Below, piece after piece: positions 9,818 through 18,222 of a stretch of 39,358 bases of DNA (positions within the stretch are counted from its first letter, which is position 1; every line of letters starts with the position of its first letter). The notes under the pieces are model-generated. The model ran no database searches. It saw only the letters and a program-made list of their open reading frames with translations, and was not told the origin of the DNA. This stretch comes from DATKCA01 sp035544675 (lineage in GTDB: Bacteria > Acidobacteriota > Thermoanaerobaculia > Gp7-AA8). The DNA is taken from the NCBI GenBank assembly GCA_035544675.1, contig DATKCA010000134.1, positions 1 to 39,358 of the forward strand. Reading direction: 5' to 3'. A program made the translations under genes and the position numbers.

Positions 9818-12280
9818 TCACCCGTGGTGCGCGACCGGAACCTCGTTCGTGGCCGGCTCGGGCTCGGGCAGCGGCTTCGACTCGCGTCCTGCGCGCTCGG
9901 TCGTCTTCTCGCCCGCCGCGCTGGAGTCGAGCAGTGCGATCTTCAGGACATCCTCGACGTGCTCCACGAAGTAGAACGTCATGTCGCGCTTGATCGGCTC
10001 CGGCACATCGACGAGATCGCGCTCGTTCAGCTTGGGCAGGATGACGGTGTTGATCTTGGCCGCGCGCGCGGCCAGCACCTTCTCCTTCACGCCGCCGATG
10101 GGCAGGACCTCTCCCCGAAGCGTGACCTCGCCGGTCATGGCCACGTTGCGGCGGACCGGGCGCCCCGTGAGCACGGAGATGATCGCGGTCGTGATCGTGA
10201 CGCCGGCTGACGGTCCGTCTTTCGGGACCGCACCCGCCGGCACGTGGATGTGAATGTCGTGCGTCTCGAAATAGTCGGGCGGGATGCCCTGCTCGTCGGC
10301 GTGGGCGCGTGCATACGTGAGCGCAGCCTGCGCTGATTCCTTCATCACCTCGCCCAGCTGCCCGGTCAGCGAGAGCTTGCCCTTGCCGCGCACCGCCGTG
10401 GCCTCGATGAAGAGGATGTCTCCCCCCACCGCCGTCCAGGCCAGACCGGTGGCCACGCCGACCTGATCGCGCTCGAGCAGCTCTTCCGCAAAATGCTTCA
10501 TCGGCCCGAGATACTTGTCGACGTTCGCGTCGGTGATTCGATAGGTCTTCTCGTCCTTTCCTTCGGCGACCTTGACCGCGATCTTGCGGCAGATCGTCCC
10601 GAGCTCGCGCTCCATATTCCGGAGTCCGGCCTCCTTGGTGTAGCCGGTGATCACTTTCGTGATCCCGGAGTCCGTCCACACCACCTCCACGCCGGTGATG
10701 CCGTTCTCCTCCATCTGCTTGGGGATGATGTGCTGCTTGGCGATCATCATCTTTTCCTCGTCGGTATAGCCGGAGAGGCGGATGACTTCCATGCGGTCGA
10801 GGAACGCCGGCTGAATCGTGTCCAGGACGTTGGCCGTGACGATGAACATGACGTTGGACAGGTCGTACGGGACGCCGAGGTAGTGGTCGCGGAAGGAGAA
10901 GTTCTGTTCGGGGTCGAGGACTTCGAGCAGTGCCGACGACGGATCGCCGCGGTAGTCCGCGCCGATCTTGTCCACTTCGTCGAGCATGAACACTGGATTA
11001 CCGGTCTGGGCCTGATTGATGCCCTGCACGATCCGTCCGGGCAGCGCGCCGACATAGGTGCGCCGGTGACCGCGCACCTCGGCCTCGTCGCGGACGCCGC
11101 CCAGCGAGATGCGGACGAACTTGCGATCCAGCGCCCGAGCGATGGAGCGGCCGAGCGAGGTCTTCCCGACACCGGGTGGGCCGACGAAGCAGAGGATCGG
11201 GCCCTTCATCTTCGCGCCCTTCAACTTGCGGACGGCGAGGTACTCGAGGATGCGCTCCTTGATCTTCTCGAGGTCGTAATGATCCTCGTCCAGGATCTGC
11301 CGCGCGCGCGCCAGGTCGTGGTTGTCCTGTGACACGAGTCCCCAGGGCAGCCCGGTCATCCAGTCCAGATACGTGCGGATGATGGAGGTCTCGGCCGAGT
11401 CGGGATGGGAGCGCTCCAGCCGCTTGATCTGTTTCTCGATCTCCTCGCGGGCCTCCTGCGGGATCATCTTCTCTTCGATCTTCTTCCGGTAGTTCTCGAC
11501 TTCCTCGGCCAGCTCTTCCCCTTCACCCAGCTCGGACTGGATGGCCTTGAGCTGCTGGCGAAGGAAGTACTCGCGCTGGCTCTTGTTCATCTCGCCCTGC
11601 GCGGCAGTGGAGATCTCCTGCTGCATGGTGAGCAGGTTGATCTCCCGTGTCAGCAGCTCGTTGACTTTCTTGAGCCGCTCCACCGGGTCGATGGTCTCCA
11701 GAATCGACTGCGCCTCTTCCAGTTTGAGGTCGAGGTTGGATGCGGCGAGGTCGGTCAGCCGGGCCGGATCGTCCAGGTTCGCCGCGATCACCATGACCTC
11801 GGGCGAGATGTTCTTGCCGAGGGAGACGGCACGGTCGAGGTTCTGCTTCACGGAACGGATGAGGGCCTCGACTTCCAGCGGCCGGTCCTTCCCGGCCGGC
11901 TCTTCGATGCGGGTGATCTTGGCCTTGAAAAACGGCGCGGTCTGGATGAAGTAGTCGATGCGCGCGCGGGAGAGTCCCTGCACCAGGATGCGGATGCGCC
12001 CGTCGGGGAGCTTCAGCATGCGCATGATGATGGCCACGGTGCCGACGCGGTACAGGTCGTCCTCGCCGGGATCCTCGTTCTGGAAGTCCTTCTGCGCCGT
12101 CAGCATGATGACGCGGTTCTCGGCCAGCGCCTGGTCGACGGCATTGATCGACTTCTCGCGCGAAACCGACAGAGGGACGATGATGAAAGGGAAGATCACC
12201 AGGTCCTTGAGCGGAAGAACCGGGAGCACGTCCGGAATCTTGATCGCTTCTTCTTTCGCGGTTTCGTTCGCGTCAGTCAT
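9818..12280 (-). CDS. lon: ATP-dependent Lon protease
   Basis: Cytoplasmic AAA+ serine protease that degrades misfolded and regulatory proteins. The 820-aa product has the LonA order: N-terminal LON substrate domain (LPVLPLKDLVIFPF), a coiled-coil region (MNKSQREYFLRQQLKAIQSE), the AAA+ module with Walker A GPPGVGKTSLG at about 367-377 and Walker B VFMLDEVDKI, and the C-terminal protease domain. The catalytic serine is S691 in PKDGPSAGVT, and the dyad lysine lies in GGVKEKVLAA near 732-734. ATG 12280 has GGAGAGG upstream at good spacing. It lies 73 bp downstream of nrdR and converges on bioY with a 40-bp gap. The tail is a Pro/Glu-rich stretch after the protease domain. I saw no obvious heat-shock operator upstream. 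Confidence 0.98.
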   Translation of the reverse strand: MTDANETAKEEAIKIPDVLPVLPLKDLVIFPFIIVPLSVSREKSINAVDQALAENRVIMLTAQKDFQNEDPGEDDLYRVGTVAIIMRMLKLPDGRIRILVQGLSRARIDYFIQTAPFFKAKITRIEEPAGKDRPLEVEALIRSVKQNLDRAVSLGKNISPEVMVIAANLDDPARLTDLAASNLDLKLEEAQSILETIDPVERLKKVNELLTREINLLTMQQEISTAAQGEMNKSQREYFLRQQLKAIQSELGEGEELAEEVENYRKKIEEKMIPQEAREEIEKQIKRLERSHPDSAETSIIRTYLDWMTGLPWGLVSQDNHDLARARQILDEDHYDLEKIKERILEYLAVRKLKGAKMKGPILCFVGPPGVGKTSLGRSIARALDRKFVRISLGGVRDEAEVRGHRRTYVGALPGRIVQGINQAQTGNPVFMLDEVDKIGADYRGDPSSALLEVLDPEQNFSFRDHYLGVPYDLSNVMFIVTANVLDTIQPAFLDRMEVIRLSGYTDEEKMMIAKQHIIPKQMEENGITGVEVVWTDSGITKVITGYTKEAGLRNMERELGTICRKIAVKVAEGKDEKTYRITDANVDKYLGPMKHFAEELLERDQVGVATGLAWTAVGGDILFIEATAVRGKGKLSLTGQLGEVMKESAQAALTYARAHADEQGIPPDYFETHDIHIHVPAGAVPKDGPSAGVTITTAIISVLTGRPVRRNVAMTGEVTLRGEVLPIGGVKEKVLAARAAKINTVILPKLNERDLVDVPEPIKRDMTFYFVEHVEDVLKIALLDSSAAGEKTTERAGRESKPLPEPEPATNEVPVAHHG

Positions 12281-12353
12281 TCAAACCTCTCCGATGGGAA
12301 TTGGACACAACCGAAGATGCAATGGCTGTTCCTTCATTTTCCGGGAACCGGGC

Positions 12354-12800
12354 CTACTTCAGCCCATGGAGCTCCTTCACGAATGCATCCACGTCTTCGA
12401 ACCGGCGGTACACGGAGGCGAATCGGACATAGGCAACCGGATCGAGGCCGCGCAGCCGGTCCATGACCACGCGGCCCAGCTGCTGGCTGGCGATCTCGCG
12501 CTCTCCGGCGTCCTGCATCGTGCGCTCGATCGAGTCGGCGATCTCCTCGAGCTGGAACTGTGACACGGGGCGCTTCCGGCAGGCCACCTGCAGTCCGCGC
12601 ATCAGCTTCTCGCGGTCGTAAGGCTCGCGGCGCTGGTCGCGCTTGACGACCTGGAACGGCATCAGCTCGATCTTCTCGTAGCTGGTGAAGCGGCGGGCGC
12701 ACGAGACACACTCGCGGCGCCGGCGGATGACCTCGCCCTCACGGCTCTCTCGCGAATCGACGACGCGATCCTCCGTGGCCCCGCAGTACGGGCAACGCAT
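12354..12800 (-). CDS. nrdR: transcriptional repressor NrdR
   Basis: ATP/dATP-sensing repressor of ribonucleotide reductase genes. The 148-aa length is typical. It has an N-terminal zinc ribbon (C3, C6, C31, C34: CPYC ... CVSC) with the basic DNA-binding loop SRESREGEVIRRRRE, followed by an ATP-cone from about residue 49 (VVKRDQRREPYDREKL). The stop of the upstream membrane-protein gene is only 12 bp away, so it is probably in the same transcript, with lon after it. The start region contains TGTGATATA on the coding strand, which resembles one half of an NrdR box, but I cannot make out a full 16-bp box, so autoregulation is only a possibility. Confidence 0.97.
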   Translation of the reverse strand: MRCPYCGATEDRVVDSRESREGEVIRRRRECVSCARRFTSYEKIELMPFQVVKRDQRREPYDREKLMRGLQVACRKRPVSQFQLEEIADSIERTMQDAGEREIASQQLGRVVMDRLRGLDPVAYVRFASVYRRFEDVDAFVKELHGLK

Positions 12801-12812
12801 CCGCGCCGTATA

Positions 12813-13865
12813 TCACACAGTTGGAGCGCCTGTGTCCTGGCCTGTGCTCCGCGTCACATCCCGCCAGCGCAGCCCCTCGCGCACGAACAGCAGCAGACCG
12901 GTGACCACCACGGGAACCGTCCCCACGATGTGAAACAGCACGGCTGTGGCGACGGACGAGTCGATGTCGAAGTGATAGAAGTTCGTGAGCACGAGCTGGC
13001 AGGCCTTGTGGAAACCGCCCACTCCGCCGGGAGTGGGGATGGCCAGGCCGACCGTGGTCACGCCAGTGACGAAGAAGCTGGCGTCGAACGGCAGAGGGCG
13101 GTGCAGCGCCAGAACGCTGAAGTAGAACTGCCCGGTCAGGCAGGCCCACACGCCGGCCGTGCAGAACAGCACCTTGGCGAATGCAGCGCGGTGGCGGGTG
13201 ATCTCCAGCGTCTCGGTGAACGTGTCGAAGAAGTGCATCCACGAGTCGCGGAAGCGCTTCGGAATGAAACGCCCCAGCCACTCGTGCAGCCGCCTGATGT
13301 AGCTGCGGAAGAAGAACAGCCCGATCATCAAGGTGAAGAGCGCGGCCATGAGAATCGCGGACGCGACCGCGCCGGCTTTCACGACGTAGAACCAGCGTGC
13401 CGTTCGCGGATCGTGCGAGAACTCGCTCCACCGGTACAGGGCGAAGAAGACGAACAGGCTGAGGATCGAGAAGAGGTCCAGCACGCGCTCGGTCAACACG
13501 GTGCCGAGCGCGCCCGAGAAACGGTGCGACGTCCGCCGCGCCAGCAGCGCCGGCCGGGCCACGTCTGCCGCGCGGATCGGCAGGATCGTGGAGATCATGT
13601 AGCCCACCGTGTTGGCGAAGAACGTGGCGTAGAACGGCGGAGGGTTGTCCGGGTCGAGAATTGTCCGCCACCGGATCGTCCGGAAGAGCAGCGCCATGAA
13701 GTTCACGGCCAGCCCGATCACGAGCCACCAGACGCTCGTCGACCGGAGGATCGACCACACCTCGCGGAGATTGGCATTGCGGAGGAAAAGGGCCAGGAAG
13801 AAGATGGTGAGCGCCGCAATGGCGGCGATCTGGAGGAAACGTTTCAAGTGGGCCGGTTGTACCAC
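12813..13865 (-). CDS. flippase-like integral membrane protein (LPG synthase TM / UPF0104 family)
   Basis: Polytopic membrane protein of about 350 aa related to the transmembrane region of lysylphosphatidylglycerol synthase (MprF flippase part). Typical segments are seen: WWLVIGLAVNFMALLFRTIRW, ARPALLARRTS, TVLTERVLDLFS, and the C-terminal GLAIPTPGGVGGFH signature. Family members without the aminoacyl-transferase domain are thought to move lipids or lipid-linked intermediates; the substrate is unknown here. The start is uncertain: GTG 13865 and TTG 13847 are both possible and neither has a Shine-Dalgarno. The frame is open back to 13925, but that part (RIPRYARND) is translated palindromic repeat and is left out. 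It leads a minus-strand set with nrdR and lon. Confidence 0.87.
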   Translation of the reverse strand: MVQPAHLKRFLQIAAIAALTIFFLALFLRNANLREVWSILRSTSVWWLVIGLAVNFMALLFRTIRWRTILDPDNPPPFYATFFANTVGYMISTILPIRAADVARPALLARRTSHRFSGALGTVLTERVLDLFSILSLFVFFALYRWSEFSHDPRTARWFYVVKAGAVASAILMAALFTLMIGLFFFRSYIRRLHEWLGRFIPKRFRDSWMHFFDTFTETLEITRHRAAFAKVLFCTAGVWACLTGQFYFSVLALHRPLPFDASFFVTGVTTVGLAIPTPGGVGGFHKACQLVLTNFYHFDIDSSVATAVLFHIVGTVPVVVTGLLLFVREGLRWRDVTRSTGQDTGAPTV

Positions 13866-13868
13866 GAG

Positions 13869-13960
13869 GTCATTCCGGGCGTAGCGGGGAATCCGGGGGG
13901 CGGGAGGTACGATGCCTTGCCGCACGCCGCGAGGGATCCCCAGCCTGCGCTCGGGATGAC
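13869..13960. repeat. dispersed palindromic repeat, copy 2
   Basis: Left end GTCATTCCGGGCGTAGCGGG and right end GCCTGCGCTCGGGATGAC are imperfect inverted termini of the family at 3644. This copy fills the whole space between the divergent flippase-like gene and the histone-deacetylase-like gene, so the promoters for both, if they are here, must lie within or overlap the repeat. It is more diverged than copies 1 and 5. Confidence 0.85.
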
Positions 13961-13963
13961 ATC

Positions 13964-14917
13964 ATGCTGAAGATCTACACGAACAGCGTTTTCTACCGCC
14001 ACAACACAGGCGTGGGTCATCCCGAGACCTCGACCCGCCTCGATGCGGCCATGGCGGGAGTGGACCGGGCCGGCGCGTCGGGCCAGGTCATCCGCGACGC
14101 GGACGTGCACCCGGAGGCCCGGCGAATCATCGCCAAGGTGCACTCGCGCGAATACGAGCGCGCGCTCGAGGACGCCTGCCGGGCCGGCATGCGCCTCTTC
14201 CACTCGCTCGACAACCCTATCTCGTCCTCGTCCTTCGCCGCCGCCCGCGCCGCCGTGGCCACTTCGCTCGTGGCGGCTGAGGACATCTGGGGCAGCGGGG
14301 AGTCCCGCCGCGCGTTCATCGTGGCACGCCCTCCCGGACATCACGCTGAGCGCAGCGAGGCCATGGGCTTCTGCTTCTTCAACACGATCGCCTGCGTCGC
14401 GGAGTGGCTGCGGGAGCAGCCCGGCATCGAGCGCGTCTTCATCTTCGACTTCGACGTTCATCACGGGAACGGAACCCAGTCGCTCTTCGAAGATCGGGAC
14501 GATGTCTACTACGCCTCGATTCACCGCTATCCGTTCTATCCAGGCACCGGCGCCGCGAGCGAGATCGGATCGGGCCAGGGCCGCGGCTACACGAAGAACA
14601 TCGCGCTGGCCGCCGGCGAGGGTGACCCCTCGTATCTCCGCGCCGTCGAAAACCAGATCGTCGGAATCATCGACGACTACAAGCCGCAGGCAATCCTCCT
14701 CTCCTCCGGGTTCGACGCCCATCGCCGCGACCCCCTCGGCGGCATGGGCGTGACCGAGCGCGCATACGGCGAGATCACACGGCGCATGGCCGAGGCTTCC
14801 GAGCGGCATTGCGACGGGAGACTGTTATCACTGCTCGAAGGCGGTTACGATATGGAAGGGCTCGCCGCGAGCGTCGCGGAGCACGTTGTCGCAATGACTG
14901 AGGAGGTGTCCCCATGA
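13964..14917 (+). CDS. histone deacetylase-like amidohydrolase (AcuC/HDAC superfamily)
   Basis: Zinc-dependent deacetylase fold of 317 aa. The family catalytic set is visible: ARPPGHHAE with the His pair H126/H127, zinc ligands D164 and H166 in FDFDVHHGNGTQ, D251 in SSGFDAHRRDP, and the transition-state tyrosine Y295 in LEGGYD. Bacterial members act on acetyl-lysine of acetyl-CoA synthetase (AcuC), on acetylpolyamines or on other acetylated amines; the sequence does not tell which. ATG 13964 lies three bases after repeat copy 2 and has no strong Shine-Dalgarno. The stop overlaps the start of the next gene (ATGA), so the pair is translationally coupled. Confidence 0.93.
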   Translation: MLKIYTNSVFYRHNTGVGHPETSTRLDAAMAGVDRAGASGQVIRDADVHPEARRIIAKVHSREYERALEDACRAGMRLFHSLDNPISSSSFAAARAAVATSLVAAEDIWGSGESRRAFIVARPPGHHAERSEAMGFCFFNTIACVAEWLREQPGIERVFIFDFDVHHGNGTQSLFEDRDDVYYASIHRYPFYPGTGAASEIGSGQGRGYTKNIALAAGEGDPSYLRAVENQIVGIIDDYKPQAILLSSGFDAHRRDPLGGMGVTERAYGEITRRMAEASERHCDGRLLSLLEGGYDMEGLAASVAEHVVAMTEEVSP

Positions 14918-15387
14918 CGGTCGATTCCACGCAGGGCGGCGGGCAGCCGCAGCGAAGCTGGTTCTCGCGCAACTGGGGTTGGGTCGTCGCGATCGGCTGC
15001 CTCACTCCTCTTCTTCTCCTCGGCGGCTGCGTTGCGGGACTCGTCTTCGTCGTCTTCGCCGCGATCCGCAACACCGATGTCTACACCGACGCTCTGGCCC
15101 GGGCCCAGAACAATCCCGAGGTCCGCCAGCGCCTCGGCGAGCCGGTCGAGCCGAAATGGTGGATGAGCGGCAAGGTGGACGTGTCCAACGACGGCGGTGA
15201 AGCCGACTTCCAGATCCCCATCAGCGGGCCGCAAGGTGATGGATCGGTCGTCGTCCAGGCCACCAAGAGCGGCGGGCGCTGGACCTATCAGCAGCTCTAC
15301 GTGCGGATCGGCGGAGACAGCATCAACCTGCTGGACGAGGGGTCTTCGAGTCCAGAATGGACTGATACAAATCCTGGAGCCGGGTGA
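14914..15387 (+). CDS. Coa1-like single-pass membrane protein
   Basis: Protein of 157 aa with one transmembrane helix (about residues 23-50, WVVAIGCLTPLLLLGGCVAG onward) and an extracytoplasmic domain resembling the cytochrome oxidase assembly factor Coa1/Tim21-like fold: GEPVEPKWWMSGKVDVS, then PISGPQGDGSVVVQATKSGG and WTYQQLYVRI. The role in bacteria is not established, and no cytochrome oxidase genes are in the window. ATG 14914 has GAGGAGGTG upstream and overlaps the previous stop by four bases. The 3' end overlaps the convergent glycosyltransferase gene by 65 bp, which is unusual but both frames have family support. Confidence 0.82.
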   Translation: MTVDSTQGGGQPQRSWFSRNWGWVVAIGCLTPLLLLGGCVAGLVFVVFAAIRNTDVYTDALARAQNNPEVRQRLGEPVEPKWWMSGKVDVSNDGGEADFQIPISGPQGDGSVVVQATKSGGRWTYQQLYVRIGGDSINLLDEGSSSPEWTDTNPGAG

Positions 15388-16441
15388 TCCGCAGCTCCTG
15401 CGAGAAACCGCGGACGACGTGGTCGCGGGCCTTGCGGCCGGTCTCGCCCGCCCGGTCCGGATTGCGAATCACGTTGAGGATGGCGTCCGTCAGAGCACTC
15501 TGATCCTTCATCGGAATCAGCCAGCCGATGTCGGGCCGCGACACCAGCTCTTCGTTGCCTCCGGCCCTGGTGGCGATCACGGGCTTGCGCATGGCCATGG
15601 CCTCGCGGATCGTGCCGGTGATCCCGGTGCCCGCCCATGAGGCATCGACGACGAGATCCGACGACGCGAAGACGTTCGGCATATCCGCGCGGTACTCGAC
15701 CGGAGTGACATGCTGCGCGATGCCGCGCCTTGCCGCGTACTCGCGCACCTGGCCAGCCTTCGAGATGTCGCCGATGAGCAGGAGGTGGACGTTCGGATGG
15801 AGCGGCACGATCCCGGCCACGGAGTCCGTCAGCTCCTTCCACCCTTTCCAGTCCCGGATGCCGACCTGGGAGATCACGAATCGATCTCCGGCGATGCCCT
15901 TCTCACGGCGGAAGGCGCGCGCGTCGGTCTTGTCGGGGTCGAACCGAGAGACGTCGGTGCCGGCGTAGATCACGTCGACCTTCTCCGGCGGCAGCTTTCC
16001 GCTCTCGACGATCACGTCCTTGATCTGCTGGCAGACGGTGACGATGCGGTCCACCCGGCTCGTCCTGTATTTGCCGCGGTTCAGGATGTCGAGCGGAAAC
16101 GAGACACCGCGGTTGACGACGAACGCGCCCACCGGATCGCGTAGCGTCGCCGCCAGGGCCACGGCATGGGCGACGCCTTTGTGAACGTGGATGACGTCGG
16201 GCCTCTGCTCCTGGACGAGCCTCCGGAACGCCCGGATGCTGGAGAAGTCGAATCCGTTGCGCATGCGCAACCCCACGAAGCCGACGTTGTGCTCGCGGGC
16301 CTTCGCCTCGAGCATCGCTCCGGGACGGCTGACGATCGTGACCTCGTGGCCGCGCTCGTTGAGGCCGGTGGCCGCCTGGAACATCTGGTGCACCGAGCCG
16401 GTGTTGAACAGATTGAACTCCAGAGCCTGGAAAATCCGCAC
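15323..16441 (-). CDS. glycosyltransferase, GT4 family (GT-B fold)
   Basis: Retaining GT-B glycosyltransferase of 372 aa, probably acting on the cytoplasmic face in polysaccharide or LPS synthesis. The N-terminal domain begins RIFQALEFNLFNTGSVHQMF with a Gly/Ser acceptor loop, and has DVIHVHKG. The C-terminal domain carries the donor-site region (FVISQVGIRDWKGWKELTDS, LLLIGD) and the EX7E-like motif near IREAMAMRKPVIATRAGGNEELV. Acceptor and donor sugars cannot be read from the sequence. GTG 16441 is chosen because a TAAGAT box lies 8 nt upstream and the conserved fold starts here; the frame extends to 16501 but that would run into the divergent gene. Confidence 0.92.
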   Translation of the reverse strand: MRIFQALEFNLFNTGSVHQMFQAATGLNERGHEVTIVSRPGAMLEAKAREHNVGFVGLRMRNGFDFSSIRAFRRLVQEQRPDVIHVHKGVAHAVALAATLRDPVGAFVVNRGVSFPLDILNRGKYRTSRVDRIVTVCQQIKDVIVESGKLPPEKVDVIYAGTDVSRFDPDKTDARAFRREKGIAGDRFVISQVGIRDWKGWKELTDSVAGIVPLHPNVHLLLIGDISKAGQVREYAARRGIAQHVTPVEYRADMPNVFASSDLVVDASWAGTGITGTIREAMAMRKPVIATRAGGNEELVSRPDIGWLIPMKDQSALTDAILNVIRNPDRAGETGRKARDHVVRGFSQELRITRLQDLYQSILDSKTPRPAG

Positions 16442-16449
16442 GACGCGCG

Positions 16450-16455
16450 ATCTTA
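16450..16455 (-). promoter_or_regulatory. -10 box for a probable leaderless glycosyltransferase mRNA
   Basis: On the minus strand TAAGAT ends 8 nt before GTG 16441. A transcript starting the usual 6-9 nt after a -10 box would begin at the start codon. There is no Shine-Dalgarno and no convincing -35. The box lies within 16 bp of the divergent lipase start. Confidence 0.5.
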
Positions 16456-16457
16456 GC

Positions 16458-17561
16458 GTGATCCTCCTGCTGGCGCTGGCCGCCTGCACGACCGACCGCA
16501 CGCGCCGCGGCTATCTCGAAGAGAACGCGCGGCGCCTGGAGTCCTCGCCGCCGCACCGTGTGGCAATCGTGGTCCCCGGCTTCGGCGTGACCCGGCTATA
16601 CGACCCGGTCATCGATCGTTATGTGTGGGGCACGGCACGTTCGACCGTCCGCACGCAGTTCCCGGACGATCTCGATCTTCCGTCCGAAGGACGCGATCGC
16701 CTCGTTCCGCGCGGCTACGTCGGATCGCGAGGTCCGGTCAACATCGGCTGGCAACTGACCGAGGCTCTCCGGAAGTACGGCGGCTACGTTCGCGATGAGA
16801 CGGTCTTCCCGTTCCACTACGACTGGAGGCTCTCCGCGCGCGACAACGCCGTGCACCTGCGCGACTTCATCCAGCGCGTCGGGCAGGGACGGAAGGTGGA
16901 CATCGTCACGCACTCGGCCGGATCTCTGGTCGCACTCGCGCTGGTCAAGCTCGCAGGAGGGGCGGACGAGGTCGAGAATCTGATTCTCATCGCTCCGGCA
17001 CAGTCCGGAGTGGTGGACGCGTTCCGCATCATGGTTCGCCCGGAGCGCTTCATCCGGCGGCGCTTCTCCCCGGAGATGGTCGCGACATGGCCGTCCGTTC
17101 CCGAGCTTCTGCCGGACGAGGGCCGGTTCCTCGTCGGAGAAGACGGCAGGCCGGCCCGCTTCGACGCCTGGGAGCCGTCCAGCTGGAAGGCGATCGTCCC
17201 GCCATCCCAGCAGGCCCGGTTCGCGGCGTCGCTGGCGAGCGCGCGCGCATTTCGCGAGGAGCTTCGCCGCTCTCCCCTCCCGGCCAGTGTGCGCCTCACG
17301 GTGATCGCCGGGGACTGCGTTCCGACGGCGCGCCGCGTGCTCGCGCGTGACGACGGCACGTTCGCGTTCTACATCCACGAGCTTCGCGATCGTGAGCGGC
17401 ATCTGGACGCCGTGCTGTTCGAGCCAGGCGATGGAACGGTTCCGGTCAGCAGCGCCAGAGGCGACGGCGAGGCCATTCTCGTGTGCGACGGTCATCAGGG
17501 AATCGCCTCTGACCCAAACGTTCACCGGGCGCTCATCCGCTTGTTACGCGGAACACGGTAG
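16458..17561 (+). CDS. LCAT-like alpha/beta hydrolase, predicted lipoprotein
   Basis: Lecithin:cholesterol acyltransferase-like lipase/acyltransferase of about 367 aa. It begins with a short hydrophobic segment and a good lipobox (LAAC, Cys10), so the mature protein is probably lipid-anchored. VAIVVPGFGVTRLYDP is the family N-terminal strand and oxyanion region, DIVTHSAGSLVALAL contains the nucleophile elbow with S153 (Thr replaces the first Gly of GHSxG), and EPGDGTVPVSS and CDGHQGIASD supply the likely Asp and His. The start is uncertain: GTG 16458 leaves almost no positive n-region, while TTG 16413 would add arginines and a lysine but overlap the divergent glycosyltransferase start. The substrate is unknown; a phospholipid or other ester is likely. 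Confidence 0.85.
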   Translation: MILLLALAACTTDRTRRGYLEENARRLESSPPHRVAIVVPGFGVTRLYDPVIDRYVWGTARSTVRTQFPDDLDLPSEGRDRLVPRGYVGSRGPVNIGWQLTEALRKYGGYVRDETVFPFHYDWRLSARDNAVHLRDFIQRVGQGRKVDIVTHSAGSLVALALVKLAGGADEVENLILIAPAQSGVVDAFRIMVRPERFIRRRFSPEMVATWPSVPELLPDEGRFLVGEDGRPARFDAWEPSSWKAIVPPSQQARFAASLASARAFREELRRSPLPASVRLTVIAGDCVPTARRVLARDDGTFAFYIHELRDRERHLDAVLFEPGDGTVPVSSARGDGEAILVCDGHQGIASDPNVHRALIRLLRGTR

Positions 17562-17663
17562 CCAACGCTTGCGCGTTGCAGTATCGTTCGAGCAATGGCG
17601 CGCCGGGTCGGATCTCTCTCTCACGAGCTCACGCGTTCGATCGACGTTTGCTGTCTGATTGCG

Positions 17664-17672
17664 TGCTAAGAT
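17664..17672 (+). promoter_or_regulatory. extended -10 promoter for the DUF1844 operon
   Basis: TGCTAAGAT is an extended -10 element in the 169-bp space between the lipase and DUF1844 genes. Transcription would start near 17679 and give a leader of about 50 nt carrying the GGAGG ribosome site at 17721-17725. No clear -35 is seen, as is usual for extended -10 promoters. The rest of this intergenic stretch shows no gene or clear terminator. Confidence 0.45.
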
Positions 17673-17730
17673 CCCAAACTCTTGATTTCACACGACATTA
17701 GCGCAATCCGGTGGTCGGGTGGAGGCGAGT

Positions 17731-18222
17731 TTGCCGAAGGAAAAGCAACCGGAGAAAGAGCAGATCAAAGTCACGGATAAGCGCATCTTCACGCCCGAAG
17801 GCGAGATTCGTGAAGAGTTCCGCGAAGACATCAAACCGGCAGCGCCCTCCGCGGCGCCCCCGGCGGCGGCGCCGTCTGAGCCTCCGGCCGAGCCGAGCCG
17901 CCGCATGTCCGATCAGGTGGGCCAGCCGGGCGAGCGCCGGAAGACTCTGGCGGACAAAGCTGCGAATCCAGGCACGCCGTTCTCTAATTTTCTCGAGCCG
18001 CTCATCGCCCAGGCCTACATGAGCATGGGAATGCTTCCCAATCCGTATCAGCCCGAGGGGTCCCGGATCGATGTGGCGGCGGCTCGCCAGATGATCGACA
18101 TCCTGAACCTGCTGCACGACAAGACGGCGGGCAACCTCAGTCCGGAAGAGGATGACTTCCTCAATACCCATCTGGGCGAGCTGAAACTGGCGTTCGTGAA
18201 GCGAACGAAGAGCGTGGGATGA
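17731..18222 (+). CDS. DUF1844 domain protein
   Basis: Protein of 163 aa with a charged, Pro/Ala-rich disordered N-terminal half and a C-terminal DUF1844 domain (FSNFLEPLIAQAYMSMGMLP, then IDILNLLHDKTAGNLSPEE, ending LGELKLAFV). The family is widespread but its function is unknown to me. TTG 17731 is chosen because GGAGG at 17721-17725 sits 5 nt upstream; GTG 17719 in the same frame would place that site inside the gene. The stop overlaps the next start (ATGA), so it is translationally coupled to the TPR/zinc-finger membrane protein. It is the first gene of a three-gene operon. Confidence 0.88.
   Translation: MPKEKQPEKEQIKVTDKRIFTPEGEIREEFREDIKPAAPSAAPPAAAPSEPPAEPSRRMSDQVGQPGERRKTLADKAANPGTPFSNFLEPLIAQAYMSMGMLPNPYQPEGSRIDVAAARQMIDILNLLHDKTAGNLSPEEDDFLNTHLGELKLAFVKRTKSVG

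Noticed and set aside
14338..14366. A sixth copy of the palindromic repeat (translates as HAERSEA) inside the deacetylase gene
   Set aside because: It belongs to the conserved PPGHHAE active-site motif of the HDAC family; there is no inverted partner.
13964..15387. A chromatin-like or sirtuin-type defence system around the deacetylase
   Set aside because: The neighbour is a Coa1-like membrane protein and no histone, nuclease or defence-type gene is nearby.
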